Shown: positions 1 to 7,810, counted from the first letter of the stretch. The stretch: DNA of 19,032 bases from DASXBJ01 sp036491755 (GCA_036491755.1 DASXBJ010000015.1:1-19032); one strand, 5' to 3'. Program-made: numbers and translations. Notes: generated from the letters alone by a model not told the origin.

Positions 1-1137
1 AGCGCCCTGATCCATGCCGCGACCATGGTCACCGCCGGCGTGTACCTGGTGGCCCGCATGCACCCGATCTACGACATCGCCTCGTACGCGCACGGCGCGG
101 TGGCGATCATCGGCGCGGTCACGGCGCTGCTCGCCGCGACCATCGCCATCGTCCAGACCGACATCAAGCGAGTTCTCGCCTATTCGACGATGAGCCAGAT
201 CGGCTACATGTTCCTCGCCGTCGGCATCGGCGCCTACTCGGCGGGCATGTTCCACCTCCTCTCGCACGCGTTCTTCAAAGCGCTGCTCTTCATGGCCGCC
301 GGCAACGTGATCCACGCCATGCATGACGAGCAGGACATGCGCAAATACGGCGGCCTGTGGGGACAGCTTCGTTTCACGTCGATCTTCTTTTTGGTCGGCT
401 CGCTGTCGCTGGTGGGCGTCATCCCGCTGGTGGGCTTCTTCTCCAAGGAGCAGATCCTCGGGGCTGCCTTCTCGAAGCCGGGCGACCCGCTGGCCCTTTC
501 GGTGTGGGTGGTGGGCGCCATCACCGCCCTGCTCACCGGCTTCTACACCGGCCGTATGTGGTGGCTCGCGTTCTGGGGCAAGCCCTCGCCGCAACGCCCG
601 GTCGAGCACCCGCACGAGGCGCCGGCGGTGATGCTGGTTCCGGTCGGCATCCTGGCCCTGCTCGCGGTTGTCGGGGGCTTGATCCAGACTCGGGCGCTTG
701 GGTTCGGCCCGTCGGCGGTGTCCGACTTCCTGGCCTCATCGCTTGGTCCGCAGCGCTGGGAGGAGAGCGGCGCCGCGGTCGTGGTCGGGCTCGTCACGAT
801 GCTGGCCGCGGCCGCCCTGTTCGTCGGGGCGATGCGGCTGCGGCCCTGGAGCGCCCGCTTCCCGTGGGCGCAGCGCCTGCTGGAGCACAAGTACTACTTC
901 GACGAGATGTACGACGCCGCCTTCGTGCGAACGATGGACGGGATCGCCGGCTTTGGCAACCGCGACATCGAGCAGCCGCTCATCAACGGCGTAGTGATGG
1001 AGACGGGCGTGGCCGCCCGAGCGAGCGCCGCGGGTTTGAGCCTCACGCAGAGCGGCTACTTCCGCAACTACGTATTGGTGTTCGTGGGCGGCGCCGTGGT
1101 CGCGGCGATCGTGATCCTGATCAGGGCGGGTTCCTGA
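1..1137 (+). CDS. nuoL: NADH-quinone oxidoreductase subunit L (NuoL), 5' truncated by window edge
   Basis: Largest antiporter-like membrane subunit of respiratory complex I, which couples NADH:quinone oxidation to proton translocation. The frame is open from base 1 (SALIHAATMVTAGVYL...), so the gene starts upstream; the ATG at 25 is internal. About 378 residues are visible out of a usual 600-700. Recognisable family blocks are HAATMVTAGVYL, the QTDIKRVLAYSTMSQIGYMF helix with its channel lysine, and HAFFKALLF with its His/Lys pair. The C-terminal part carries the region expected to form the long lateral amphipathic helix, a block ending KYYFDEMYDAAF, and a last membrane helix (YVLVFVGGAVVAAIVIL). 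Its TGA shares one base with the nuoM ATG, which implies operon transcription and translational coupling. Confidence 0.96.
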   Translation, partial: SALIHAATMVTAGVYLVARMHPIYDIASYAHGAVAIIGAVTALLAATIAIVQTDIKRVLAYSTMSQIGYMFLAVGIGAYSAGMFHLLSHAFFKALLFMAAGNVIHAMHDEQDMRKYGGLWGQLRFTSIFFLVGSLSLVGVIPLVGFFSKEQILGAAFSKPGDPLALSVWVVGAITALLTGFYTGRMWWLAFWGKPSPQRPVEHPHEAPAVMLVPVGILALLAVVGGLIQTRALGFGPSAVSDFLASSLGPQRWEESGAAVVVGLVTMLAAAALFVGAMRLRPWSARFPWAQRLLEHKYYFDEMYDAAFVRTMDGIAGFGNRDIEQPLINGVVMETGVAARASAAGLSLTQSGYFRNYVLVFVGGAVVAAIVILIRAGS

Positions 1138-2573
1138 TGCTGACGGTGATCTGGCTTCTGCCCCTCCTCGGGGCAGCGCTCATCGCGTTCATGCCGCCGC
1201 ATTTCGCCAAGTGGATGGGAGTGGTGGTGGCGGTGGCGACACTCGGCGTCGCGGCCGCGATGGGCTTGCTCTTCGCACCCGGCGTGCACGGGTTCCAGTT
1301 CGAGGAGAAAGCCGCCTGGATCCCGCAGCTGAGCGTTTTCTACCGCCTGGGCGTGGACGGGATCAGCGTCTGGCTCATCCTCCTCAACGCGTTCCTCACC
1401 CTGATCGCGATCCTCGCCACCCCCATCACGAAGCGGACGCCGAGCTTCGTCGCCCTGATGCTCGCCATGGCGGCCGGCCTGGCGGGCCTGTTCATGGCGA
1501 CCGACCTCGTCCTCTTCTATGTGTTCTGGGAGGCGATGCTCATCCCGGCCTACTTCCTGCTGTGGATCCACGGCGAGGGACCGCGGCCCGGCGCCGCGGC
1601 ATTGAAGTTCGTCCTGTACACGCTGGTCGGATCGCTCCTGATGCTGGTCGGGGTCATCGGCGAGTACATCGCGACGGGCAAGCAGACTTTCGACCTGTCG
1701 ATCCTCGCCACGATGCCGCCATCGCCCTCGATCCAGTTCGGGCTGTTCTTCGTGTTCGCCCTCGCCTTCGCCATCAAGACACCGCTGTTTCCATTCCACA
1801 GCTGGCTCCCTGACGCCTACATGGCGGCGCCGACTCCGATGCTGATCACCTTCGCGGGCGTGATGGGCAAGGCTGGCGCGTACGGCTTCCTGCGTGTCGC
1901 CGTGCCGCTGTTCCCCCAGCCGGTTGGCTGGTGGGACTGGACGTGGGTGATGCCGGTGCTCGCCGTCGCGGCGATCATCTGGGGTGCCCTGATGGCGCTC
2001 GCGCAGCGCGACATGAAGCTGCTGGTGTCGTACTCCAGCGTCAGCCACATGGGCTTCATCGTGCTGGGCATCTTCGCCCTGAACGTGCAGGGACAGCAGG
2101 GGGCTGTCGTGCAGATGGTCAACCACGGCGTGATCATCGCCGCGCTGTTCCTGATCGTCGGCTGGATCGCCGAACGCACCGGGACCCGGGACCGCTCCGC
2201 CATGGCCGGGCTGGGCCTGCGGATGCCGGTGATGGCGGGCGTCTTCGCGGTGGTCGCCTTCGCGGCGCTCGGCCTGCCCGGCCTGAACAGCTTCGTCGGC
2301 GAGTTCATGACGCTGCTCGGGGCGTGGGAGCGCGCCCCGGCGCTGGCCATCGTGGCCGCGATCGGGTTGGTCCTGACGCCGGTTTACATGCTCCGCCTGT
2401 TTCAGGGCACGATGCAGGGCTCCCCCGCGGGACCGGTGCCTCGGGCTGACATCTACGCCGGCCAGCTCACCTTGCTCTCACCGCTGATCGCGCTGATGTT
2501 CGGGCTCGGCCTCGAGCCCAATTTCTTGACGAGCCTGATGACCTCGGTCGGGCAGGTGGGGCTCGCGAAGTGA
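1137..2573 (+). CDS. nuoM: NADH-quinone oxidoreductase subunit M (NuoM)
   Basis: Second antiporter-like proton-pumping subunit of complex I, 478 residues and polytopic. The ATG at 1137 overlaps the nuoL stop (TGATG) and gives the usual NuoM N-terminus MLTVIWLLPLLGA; a GC-rich GGGCGGG lies just upstream. The conserved charged residues of the proton path are present: Glu132 in FYVFWEAMLIP, Lys214 in AIKTPLFPFHSWLPDA, Lys244 in GVMGKAGAYG, Lys294 in QRDMKLLVSYSSVSHMGF, and Glu389 in LNSFVGEFM, which corresponds to the terminal glutamate of the family. Length is close to the family norm (about 480-510). The frame is open further upstream to 357, but that part is a shadow of nuoL. Confidence 0.97.
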   Translation: MLTVIWLLPLLGAALIAFMPPHFAKWMGVVVAVATLGVAAAMGLLFAPGVHGFQFEEKAAWIPQLSVFYRLGVDGISVWLILLNAFLTLIAILATPITKRTPSFVALMLAMAAGLAGLFMATDLVLFYVFWEAMLIPAYFLLWIHGEGPRPGAAALKFVLYTLVGSLLMLVGVIGEYIATGKQTFDLSILATMPPSPSIQFGLFFVFALAFAIKTPLFPFHSWLPDAYMAAPTPMLITFAGVMGKAGAYGFLRVAVPLFPQPVGWWDWTWVMPVLAVAAIIWGALMALAQRDMKLLVSYSSVSHMGFIVLGIFALNVQGQQGAVVQMVNHGVIIAALFLIVGWIAERTGTRDRSAMAGLGLRMPVMAGVFAVVAFAALGLPGLNSFVGEFMTLLGAWERAPALAIVAAIGLVLTPVYMLRLFQGTMQGSPAGPVPRADIYAGQLTLLSPLIALMFGLGLEPNFLTSLMTSVGQVGLAK

Positions 2574-4060
2574 CGCCCATGCTCACCGCCGACCTCAGCT
2601 ATTCGTGGGCGCAGGCGCTGGCCGACGTCGGCCAGATCGCGCCGATCGCGACTCTCGCCGGCTTCATGCTCTTCGCCATCGTCACCGACCTGGTCCTGCC
2701 ACGAGGCCGGCGCGGTGGCGCCGTCGCCATCGTGGCGTCGGTCGGATACGCGTACGCGCTGGGCACCGTGCTGTATCGGTGGGCGAACGGCCAGGGCGGT
2801 TATGCCTATCACCGCTTCGCGACCGGTGACTCGTTTGCCCTCTTCTTCGAGATGCTGTTCGCGACGCTCGGCATCCTCACCGTCGCGCTGTCCCATTCGT
2901 ACCTGCGGAAGCGCGGAATGCTGGAGGCCGAGTTCCACATCGTGACCATGGCCGCCGTCATCGGCATGATGGTGTTGGGTTCGGCGACCTCGCTCGTCAC
3001 GGTTTTCCTCGGCCTCGAGCTGCTTTCCATCGCGCTCTACATCCTGTGCGGCTTCGCGCGGACAGAGACGCGGTCACAGGAGGCCGCCGCGAAGTACCTG
3101 CTGGTCGGCGGATTCGCGAGCGCGTTCGTCCTTTACGGGATGGCGCTCGTGTACGGGGGCGCCGGCACGACCGTGATCCCAGACATCGCCACGCGGCTGG
3201 GGTCGTCCGCTTCGGGCAACCCGCTGATCCTGCTCGGCATCGTGCTGATGGGCGTCGGCTTCGCATTCAAGGTGTCGGCGGCGCCGTTCCACATGTGGAC
3301 TCCCGACGTGTACCAGGGCGCGCCGATCCCGGTCACCGCATTCATGTCGGTGGGCACCAAGGCCGCGGCGTTCGCGATGATCGTGCGCGTCTTCGCGGGC
3401 GGCCTCCCCCACCTCGCGCCCGAATGGCAGGCGCTGCTCGCGTTCGTGGCCGCCACGAGCATGGTCGTCGGCAACGTGATGGCGATCGCACAGTCCAGCC
3501 TCAAGCGCCTGCTGGCGTATTCGGGGGTGGCGCAGGCGGGGTACATCCTGGTCGGGGTGATCGCGGGGGGGCAGAACGGGCTGGCCGCGGTCCTGTACTA
3601 CCTGTTCGTGTACATGTTCATGAACTTCGGGGCGTTCGCCGTGGTGACGCTGCTGGCCGAGGCGGACGGGGACCGGGATCTGGTGTCCGATTTGCGAGGC
3701 CTCTATCAGCGGAGCCCTCTGCTGGCGATCGCGATGAGCGTGTTCATGTTCTCGCTCGCGGGGTTTCCGCCCTCGGTGGGTTTCTTCGGCAAGCTGTTCT
3801 TGTTCACCGCCGGCGTGGGCGCGGGGTATACGTGGCTGGTGGTGCTGGCCGTGCTGATGAGCGTCGTATCGGTGTTCTATTACGTGAGGGTGCTGATTCC
3901 GGTGTGGACGCCGGCGGCCGGGGCAGATCGGATTCCTGCCTCGATCAGCACCCGGACCGCGATCGTTCTGAGCGGTCTGGCGTCGCTCGCGCTGGGGGTC
4001 TACCCCACCACCCTTCTCATCGCCGGCCAGCTGGGGTCGAACCCGATCACGGGACCTTAG
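2570..4060 (+). CDS. nuoN: NADH-quinone oxidoreductase subunit N (NuoN)
   Basis: Third antiporter-like subunit of complex I, 496 residues. The GTG start at 2570 overlaps the nuoM stop by four bases (GTGA), with GGTGGGG about nine bases upstream; an in-frame ATG at 2579 is an alternative that would remove three residues. Key residues are Glu150 in FLGLELLSIALYIL, Lys175 in AAAKYLLVGG, Lys234 in AFKVSAAPFHMWTPDVYQGAP, Lys264 in VGTKAAAF, and a lysine in QSSLKRLLAYSGVAQAGY. It is the last nuo gene here: the following genes are on the opposite strand, so the order L-M-N closes the operon as in most bacteria. Confidence 0.97.
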   Translation: MTPMLTADLSYSWAQALADVGQIAPIATLAGFMLFAIVTDLVLPRGRRGGAVAIVASVGYAYALGTVLYRWANGQGGYAYHRFATGDSFALFFEMLFATLGILTVALSHSYLRKRGMLEAEFHIVTMAAVIGMMVLGSATSLVTVFLGLELLSIALYILCGFARTETRSQEAAAKYLLVGGFASAFVLYGMALVYGGAGTTVIPDIATRLGSSASGNPLILLGIVLMGVGFAFKVSAAPFHMWTPDVYQGAPIPVTAFMSVGTKAAAFAMIVRVFAGGLPHLAPEWQALLAFVAATSMVVGNVMAIAQSSLKRLLAYSGVAQAGYILVGVIAGGQNGLAAVLYYLFVYMFMNFGAFAVVTLLAEADGDRDLVSDLRGLYQRSPLLAIAMSVFMFSLAGFPPSVGFFGKLFLFTAGVGAGYTWLVVLAVLMSVVSVFYYVRVLIPVWTPAAGADRIPASISTRTAIVLSGLASLALGVYPTTLLIAGQLGSNPITGP

Positions 4061-4075
4061 GCGGAGCTGCCAGGC

Positions 4076-4092
4076 GGCGCGTCACAGGCGCC
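4076..4092. terminator. weak hairpin between convergent nuoN and DUF1905 gene
   Basis: A 5-bp GC stem (GGCGC 4076-4080 with GCGCC 4088-4092, loop of 7) sits in the 56-base gap between the two convergent stops. There is no T-tract on either strand, so a terminator role is only suggested by position. Confidence 0.25.
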
Positions 4093-4116
4093 CATCGCCG
4101 TGTTGGTTGCGCGGGA

Positions 4117-4566
4117 TCACCGGCCGGCGAGCTTCTGCAAAATGGCTGCGAGCCGACGCTGGCGGGTCTCTGGCTTCTTCGCCTTCTCGAGGCTGCGCGC
4201 CATCTCCTTCTTGTTGGTGTAGGAGAGCGCTTCCCACCTCGCGCCGGCGCTCGACTTTCCCTGCAGGGCTTGCGCGAGATCGGGAGGCATCTCGACGGTT
4301 CGCGGGGCGGTGTCCAGCTCGAGCTCGATGGTGACCTTGTCGCCCCGCTTGAACCCCGTCGCCTGCTGGATCGATTTGAGAACGCCGAGGCAGAAGGTGC
4401 CATCACCCATCTGCATCAAGGAGCCGCGATAGGGTTGGCCGGCGATGACGGCCAGGACCTTCGGCCGTCCTTTCAGGCCGAGCTTCGAGTTCAGCTCCCG
4501 CGGGACCTGGATGAAGGTTCCGGTCCCTTCAGGATCGGGCTGGAGGACTGCTTCGAACGTGGCCAT
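4117..4566 (-). CDS. DUF1905 / YdeI-OmpD-associated family protein
   Basis: 149-residue soluble protein of unknown biochemical function. Residues 1 to about 90 look like the DUF1905 beta-barrel domain (MATFEAVLQ..., FIQVPRELNSKLG, PYRGSLMQMGDG, FKRGDKVTIELELD). The C-terminal part from about residue 95 is the YdeI/OmpD-associated helical segment (MPPDLAQAL, ARWEALSYTNKKEMARSLEKAKKPETRQRRLAAIL). That segment is sometimes annotated as bacteriocin-protection; the role is unproven and not inferable here. The ATG at 4566 was chosen because it starts the conserved domain and lies one base after the stop of the upstream SDR gene. No clear Shine-Dalgarno is visible, so translation is probably coupled to that gene. 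Confidence 0.85.
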   Translation of the reverse strand: MATFEAVLQPDPEGTGTFIQVPRELNSKLGLKGRPKVLAVIAGQPYRGSLMQMGDGTFCLGVLKSIQQATGFKRGDKVTIELELDTAPRTVEMPPDLAQALQGKSSAGARWEALSYTNKKEMARSLEKAKKPETRQRRLAAILQKLAGR

Positions 4567-4567
4567 G

Positions 4568-5323
4568 TCAGATATTCGAGCGGGATTGGCCGCCGTCGAC
4601 CGAGATGCAGGCGCCGTTGACCAGGCTGGCCCGCGCCGAGCAGACGAAGGTGACCAGGGATGCGACCTCGTCGACAGTCCCGAAGCGGCCGAGTGGCATG
4701 TCGTGGCGCACGAACTCGGCGATGCCTGCGGGGTCTGTCTTCTGCCGCCGGTCCCAGCCGCCACCCTCCCACAGGATCGAGCCTGGGGCGACCGCGTTGA
4801 CCGTCACCCCCTTGGCCGCCACCTCGCGCGCCAAGGACGTCACCATGCTGATCTCGGCCGCCTTGGCGGCGTTGTACGCGGGCGCGCCGCCCGACTCGCG
4901 ACCCCACACGGACGTGATGACGACGATGCGACCCCAGCCGCGCTCGAGCATCCCGTCCAGGACGAGCTGTGTGATGCGCAGGCTGACGCCCACGTTGCCC
5001 TCAAATGCCTGCGTGAACTCATGCGGGCCGGTATCCGCCCATGTGGTCCCGGCGCGCGCACCCAGGTTGTTGACCAGGATGTCGATCGGCCCGAGCGCCT
5101 GCTCCGTGGCCTTTACCGCGTGCCGGCATCCCTCCTCGGTCAAAAGGTCCGCGGCCACGCCTGCTCCGTGGAGCTCCGACGCGACGCGCCGCACGTCGGC
5201 TTCGCTGCGCGCTGCGACCGACACGCGAACCCCCTCCGCGGCCAGTGCTGCGGCGATGCCCAGGCCGATGCCCTTGGTGCCGCCGGTGACCAGCGCCACC
5301 TTGCCGCCGATCCCAAGGTCCAT
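4568..5323 (-). CDS. short-chain dehydrogenase/reductase (SDR) family oxidoreductase
   Basis: 251-residue classical SDR, a cytosolic NAD(P)-dependent oxidoreductase of unknown substrate, resembling the FabG/3-oxoacyl reductase branch. Seen in the sequence: the cofactor motif TGGTKGIG (13-20), DILVNNLGAR (81-90, with NNLG in place of the commoner NNAG), Asn110, catalytic Ser138 in VVITS, and Tyr150/Lys154 in YNAAK. Also present are the post-catalytic VNAVAPGSI segment, the LGRFGTVDEVA helix and the C-terminal NGACISVDGGQS. The ATG at 5323 begins MDLGIGGKVALVTGG. A TACGAT hexamer seven bases upstream could be a -10 box for a leaderless transcript, but no good -35 is paired with it. It is first in a two-gene unit with the DUF1905 gene, and the pairing gives no functional clue. 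Confidence 0.92.
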   Translation of the reverse strand: MDLGIGGKVALVTGGTKGIGLGIAAALAAEGVRVSVAARSEADVRRVASELHGAGVAADLLTEEGCRHAVKATEQALGPIDILVNNLGARAGTTWADTGPHEFTQAFEGNVGVSLRITQLVLDGMLERGWGRIVVITSVWGRESGGAPAYNAAKAAEISMVTSLAREVAAKGVTVNAVAPGSILWEGGGWDRRQKTDPAGIAEFVRHDMPLGRFGTVDEVASLVTFVCSARASLVNGACISVDGGQSRSNI

Positions 5324-5401
5324 CTGCCGAATCGTAGACTGACTCGCATCGCCAACCCGCCAGACCTCTCGGGCCACCTGAACCTCACCGGCCCGCCGGC
5401 G

Positions 5402-6052
5402 GTGCCGCGACCCTCAGCCACCGTGCTGCTGATCCGGGGGAAGCGGCCCTGGGAGCTGCTGCTCGTACACCGGCCCGGCGGCGCTGACTTCGCCCCCGGC
5501 GCCTACGTCTTCCCGGGGGGAACCGTCCATGACGGCGACAAGTCGTGGGACGACGAGATCGGCACGGCGGCGATACGGGAGCTGTTCGAAGAGGCAGGCA
5601 TCCTGCTGGCGCGTCGGGGAGGGCGCTTTGCCAGAGAGGCCGATTGCGCCAGGGCGCGCGGGCTGCTCGAGGGTGGAGCTCCCTTCGAGCAGGCGCTGCG
5701 GCAGCTCGAGCTGGAGCCGGCCTTCGACCGCCTCGTCATGTTCGCGCGCTGGATAACTCCTCCTCAGATGCGGCGCCGATTCGACGCCCGGTTCTTTCTG
5801 GCGCGCCTTCCTGCGGGCCAGACCGTGCGGCCTCAGGAGGGAGAGGTCACCGACTGGCTGTGGATCTCACCCGAGCGCGCGCTGGACAGCCCCGAGATCA
5901 CGCTGGTGTACGCGACGCGGACGGTGCTCGAGTCGGTGGCGACCGGTGAAGACTCGTCGGCCGTGATCTCACGCTCGCGGCGAATGCGTGACATTCCGAT
6001 CGTCGAGCCGCAGCTCGCCAAGAGCGAGCGGGGTTGGGAGATCGTCCTTTAG
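5402..6052 (+). CDS. Nudix hydrolase (NUDT19-like, CoA-type)
   Basis: About 216-residue Nudix hydrolase, expected to cleave a nucleoside diphosphate linked to another moiety; the layout resembles the CoA/acyl-CoA-type NUDT7/19 subgroup. N-terminal ATVLLIR strand, then FPGG (37-40), an insertion, and the catalytic helix RELFEEAGI (59-67), matching the REUxEExGU core. The insertion means the canonical G-x5-E spacing before the helix is not kept, which is common in that subgroup. The C-terminal PEITLVYATRTVLES helix is also typical. The start is uncertain: the frame stays open far upstream and there is no ATG near the domain. GTG 5402 fits the family's usual PR-x-SATVLL beginning but has no Shine-Dalgarno. 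It is divergent from the SDR gene and convergent with dCMP deaminase, with 10 bases between the stops. Confidence 0.88.
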   Translation: MPRPSATVLLIRGKRPWELLLVHRPGGADFAPGAYVFPGGTVHDGDKSWDDEIGTAAIRELFEEAGILLARRGGRFAREADCARARGLLEGGAPFEQALRQLELEPAFDRLVMFARWITPPQMRRRFDARFFLARLPAGQTVRPQEGEVTDWLWISPERALDSPEITLVYATRTVLESVATGEDSSAVISRSRRMRDIPIVEPQLAKSERGWEIVL

Positions 6053-6062
6053 GGCGGCGCGC

Positions 6063-6536
6063 CTAGCGCCAGAGATCCTTCCATTGCGAATACTGGATCA
6101 CCTCGACGCCGCCCTGGCGCAGCACGTCCAGGCCTGCCGGGTCGCGGTACGCCTGGCGGTAGTACACCCGCCCGACGTTGGTGTTGATGATCATCTTGGC
6201 GCACATGACGCAGGGCGAGGCGCTGACGAACATCACCTTGCCGGCGAGACCGGCGCCCGCCTTGATGAGGGCGTTCTGCTCGGAGTGGATGCAGCCGCAC
6301 GCCCCCGGTTCCGTGGAGTCGCAGCGGTTGGGCAGCCCGCGCGCGTTGCCGTTGTATCCGATGCCCAGGACCTGGGTCAGATCGGGCGTGGTGATGACGG
6401 TCCCCACCTGCAGCCGGGCGCAGGTCGAGCGCTTGGCCAGCTCCTCGGCCATGCGCATGTAGACCTCCTCGAGAGGGATGCGGTCGGGCGCCGGCTCGTG
6501 CCCGGCGCGGGGTTGCGGATCGGCCATGTTCGTCAT
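6063..6536 (-). CDS. deoxycytidylate (dCMP) deaminase, ComEB-type
   Basis: 157-residue zinc-dependent deaminase converting dCMP to dUMP, the precursor for thymidylate synthesis. Zinc and catalytic motifs are intact: the CIHSEQNAL block with His84/Glu86 and SPCVMCAKMI with Cys109/Cys112. The IGYNGNARGLPNRCD stretch and the cysteine-rich GACGCIH region are typical of the dCMP rather than the cytidine deaminase branch. Two ATGs are possible, 6536 and 6527 (MTNMADP); the first is listed but the second costs only three residues. A TATAGA hexamer at 6555-6550 might be its -10 box, without a good -35. It is divergent from rmuC across only 46 bases, and lies near nrdJ, which works in the same deoxynucleotide pool. 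Confidence 0.93.
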   Translation of the reverse strand: MTNMADPQPRAGHEPAPDRIPLEEVYMRMAEELAKRSTCARLQVGTVITTPDLTQVLGIGYNGNARGLPNRCDSTEPGACGCIHSEQNALIKAGAGLAGKVMFVSASPCVMCAKMIINTNVGRVYYRQAYRDPAGLDVLRQGGVEVIQYSQWKDLWR

Positions 6537-6546
6537 GTTAACGGTC

Positions 6547-6575
6547 TTGTCTATACCCGCTTTCGAGACTACAAT
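6547..6575 (+). promoter_or_regulatory. rmuC promoter, probably giving a leaderless mRNA
   Basis: TTGTCT (-35, 6547-6552, 4 of 6 matches) and TACAAT (-10, 6570-6575, 5 of 6) are separated by exactly 17 bases. A start about seven bases after the -10 box falls at 6582-6583, which is the ATG of rmuC. No Shine-Dalgarno precedes that ATG, consistent with a leaderless transcript. Confidence 0.6.
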
Positions 6576-6582
6576 TCGCAAG

Positions 6583-7644
6583 ATGTCGTTGCTCGAACTC
6601 TTGTTCGCCCTTCTCCTTGTATGTGTGCTGGCCGGGTTGGGCGGCGTGGCCGCCCTGGTCTGGAGCCTGGTCCGCAGGGCGGACGGGAACGCCCGCGACG
6701 TCGCCGAGCTCAAGAGCCGGCTCGAGTCCGGCGGCAGCACGCAGCAGGTCCAGGCGGCGGAGCTGCGTGAGCGGCTGGCGCAGACCCAGTCGGTGGTCGA
6801 GGGCCTGCGCTCGGCACTGTCCGCACGGCAGCCGGTGGAGGACGAGGCCCGGGCGAGCCTGAAACGGCTCGAGAACGTGATCGCCGGGAGCTCGACGCGC
6901 GGCGCCGCCGGGGAGAACATTCTGGAAGAGGCCCTCCGGCATCTTCCCCCCGAGATGCTGCAGCGCAATGTCTGGGTCGGTGGCAAGGTGGTCGAGCTGG
7001 CGCTCCGCCTGCCTGGCGGCAAGCTGATGCCGATGGACTCCAAATGGGTGTCCAGCGTTGCCCTGGAGCAGCTCGCCGATTCGTCCCTCGACGCGCAGCG
7101 GCGGGCTCAGCTCACGGCCCAGGTCGAGCGCGAGGTGGAGCGACGGGTCCGCGAGGTCAGCCAGTACATCGACCCGGCCACCACCTCGCCTTTCGCGCTG
7201 GCCGTCATCCCGGACGCCGCATACGACGTGTGCCGCGGCGCCATCGTCGGGGCGCACCAGCGCCACGTCATGGTCGTCGGGTACGCGATGGCGTTGCCCT
7301 ACCTGCTCACGCTGTACCAGCTGCACCTGCAGTTCGCCCGGACCGTCGACATGGAAAGGCTTCAGTCGGCCCTGATCGACGTCGAGCGCCACCTGGACAT
7401 GCTGGAAGGGATCCTCGAGAACAAGCTCCAGCGTGCCGTGACCATGCTCCAGAACGCGTACAGCGAGGGCAAGCAGGTTTCGGCGAGGATCCGGGCCTCC
7501 GCCCAGAGCGTCCAGGTCTCCCCGGGTGAAATGTCCGCCGCAACCTCTCCGCTCGCGGGCGAGATCGGGCCGGCCGGGCCGGAAGGAGAGCAAGAGGTTT
7601 CCACAGGCACCCTGAAGCTCGCCCTGTTCGACCAAGTTCGATAA
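6583..7644 (+). CDS. rmuC: DNA recombination protein RmuC homologue
   Basis: 353-residue protein of the RmuC family, thought to limit recombination at inverted repeats and to carry a nuclease-like fold; its biochemistry is poorly defined. A single N-terminal membrane helix (LLELLFALLLVCVLAGLGG, about 3-27) is followed by a coiled-coil segment (about 35-80). The RmuC core covers about 90-320, with the conserved RGAAGENILEEAL block, GGKLMPMDSKW (150-155 region; DSK is a family hallmark), the segment with SPFALAVIPDAAYD and a final helical ENKLQRAVTMLQNAYSEGK. ATG 6583 gives a sensible membrane N-terminus and directly follows a promoter-like pair. The frame extends upstream to 6478, but that is antisense to the deaminase. 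It is divergent from the deaminase gene, and nrdJ follows after 324 bases under its own promoter. Confidence 0.88.
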   Translation: MSLLELLFALLLVCVLAGLGGVAALVWSLVRRADGNARDVAELKSRLESGGSTQQVQAAELRERLAQTQSVVEGLRSALSARQPVEDEARASLKRLENVIAGSSTRGAAGENILEEALRHLPPEMLQRNVWVGGKVVELALRLPGGKLMPMDSKWVSSVALEQLADSSLDAQRRAQLTAQVEREVERRVREVSQYIDPATTSPFALAVIPDAAYDVCRGAIVGAHQRHVMVVGYAMALPYLLTLYQLHLQFARTVDMERLQSALIDVERHLDMLEGILENKLQRAVTMLQNAYSEGKQVSARIRASAQSVQVSPGEMSAATSPLAGEIGPAGPEGEQEVSTGTLKLALFDQVR

Positions 7645-7649
7645 AGCGG

Positions 7650-7726
7650 TTTTACCCAGATTGCACCCAGCTTTGCCCGCCCTTTGCCCAACTCGTGACC
7701 AGGGTTGTCCACAGGTAATCCACCCA
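7650..7726 (+). repeat. seven degenerate 11-base units in helical phase upstream of nrdJ
   Basis: Cutting the sequence every 11 bases from 7650 gives TTTTACCCAGA, TTGCACCCAGC, TTTGCCCGCCC, TTTGCCCAACT, CGTGACCAGGG, TTGTCCACAGG and TAATCCACCCA. Six of the seven begin with T, and all place ACC, CCC or CCA near positions 5-8. The fifth unit is the poorest fit. Such phasing puts related sites on one face of the helix and suggests cooperative protein binding. It is the main content of the first part of the 324-base rmuC-nrdJ gap. Confidence 0.45.
7705..7713 (+). promoter_or_regulatory. DnaA-box-like site upstream of nrdJ
   Basis: TTGTCCACA is the form of the DnaA box preferred in high-GC bacteria such as Streptomyces. 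A weaker copy, TAATCCACC (7716-7724, 7 of 9 to TTATCCACA), follows 11 bases later. It lies about 70 bases upstream of the nrdJ -35 box. DnaA control of ribonucleotide reductase is known for E. coli nrdAB, but whether it applies here is inference. Confidence 0.4.
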
Positions 7727-7775
7727 CATGTAGGGGGTAAATGAATGTTCAGCCCTCATATCTTGTGTTTTGGTC

Positions 7776-7804
7776 TTGACAAGCGTCCGGGCCGCTCGTA
7801 TAGT
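7776..7804 (+). promoter_or_regulatory. strong sigma-70-type promoter for nrdJ
   Basis: TTGACA (7776-7781, perfect consensus) and TATAGT (7799-7804, 5 of 6) are separated by 17 bases. The expected start is near 7811, giving a leader of roughly 158 bases before the nrdJ ATG. It is the best promoter match I found in the window. Confidence 0.75.
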
Positions 7805-7810
7805 TCGAGC

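Noticed and set aside
357..1136. A long plus-strand frame continuous with nuoM that could suggest a 738-residue fusion protein
   Set aside because: It is out of frame with NuoL, low in family sense, and rich in Arg/Gly as expected for a shadow of GC-rich coding DNA. NuoM begins at the ATG that overlaps the nuoL stop.
1068..2126. A 352-residue minus-strand frame antisense to nuoM
   Set aside because: It is rich in His, Arg, Glu and Asp with no domain logic, as expected for the complement of hydrophobic codons.
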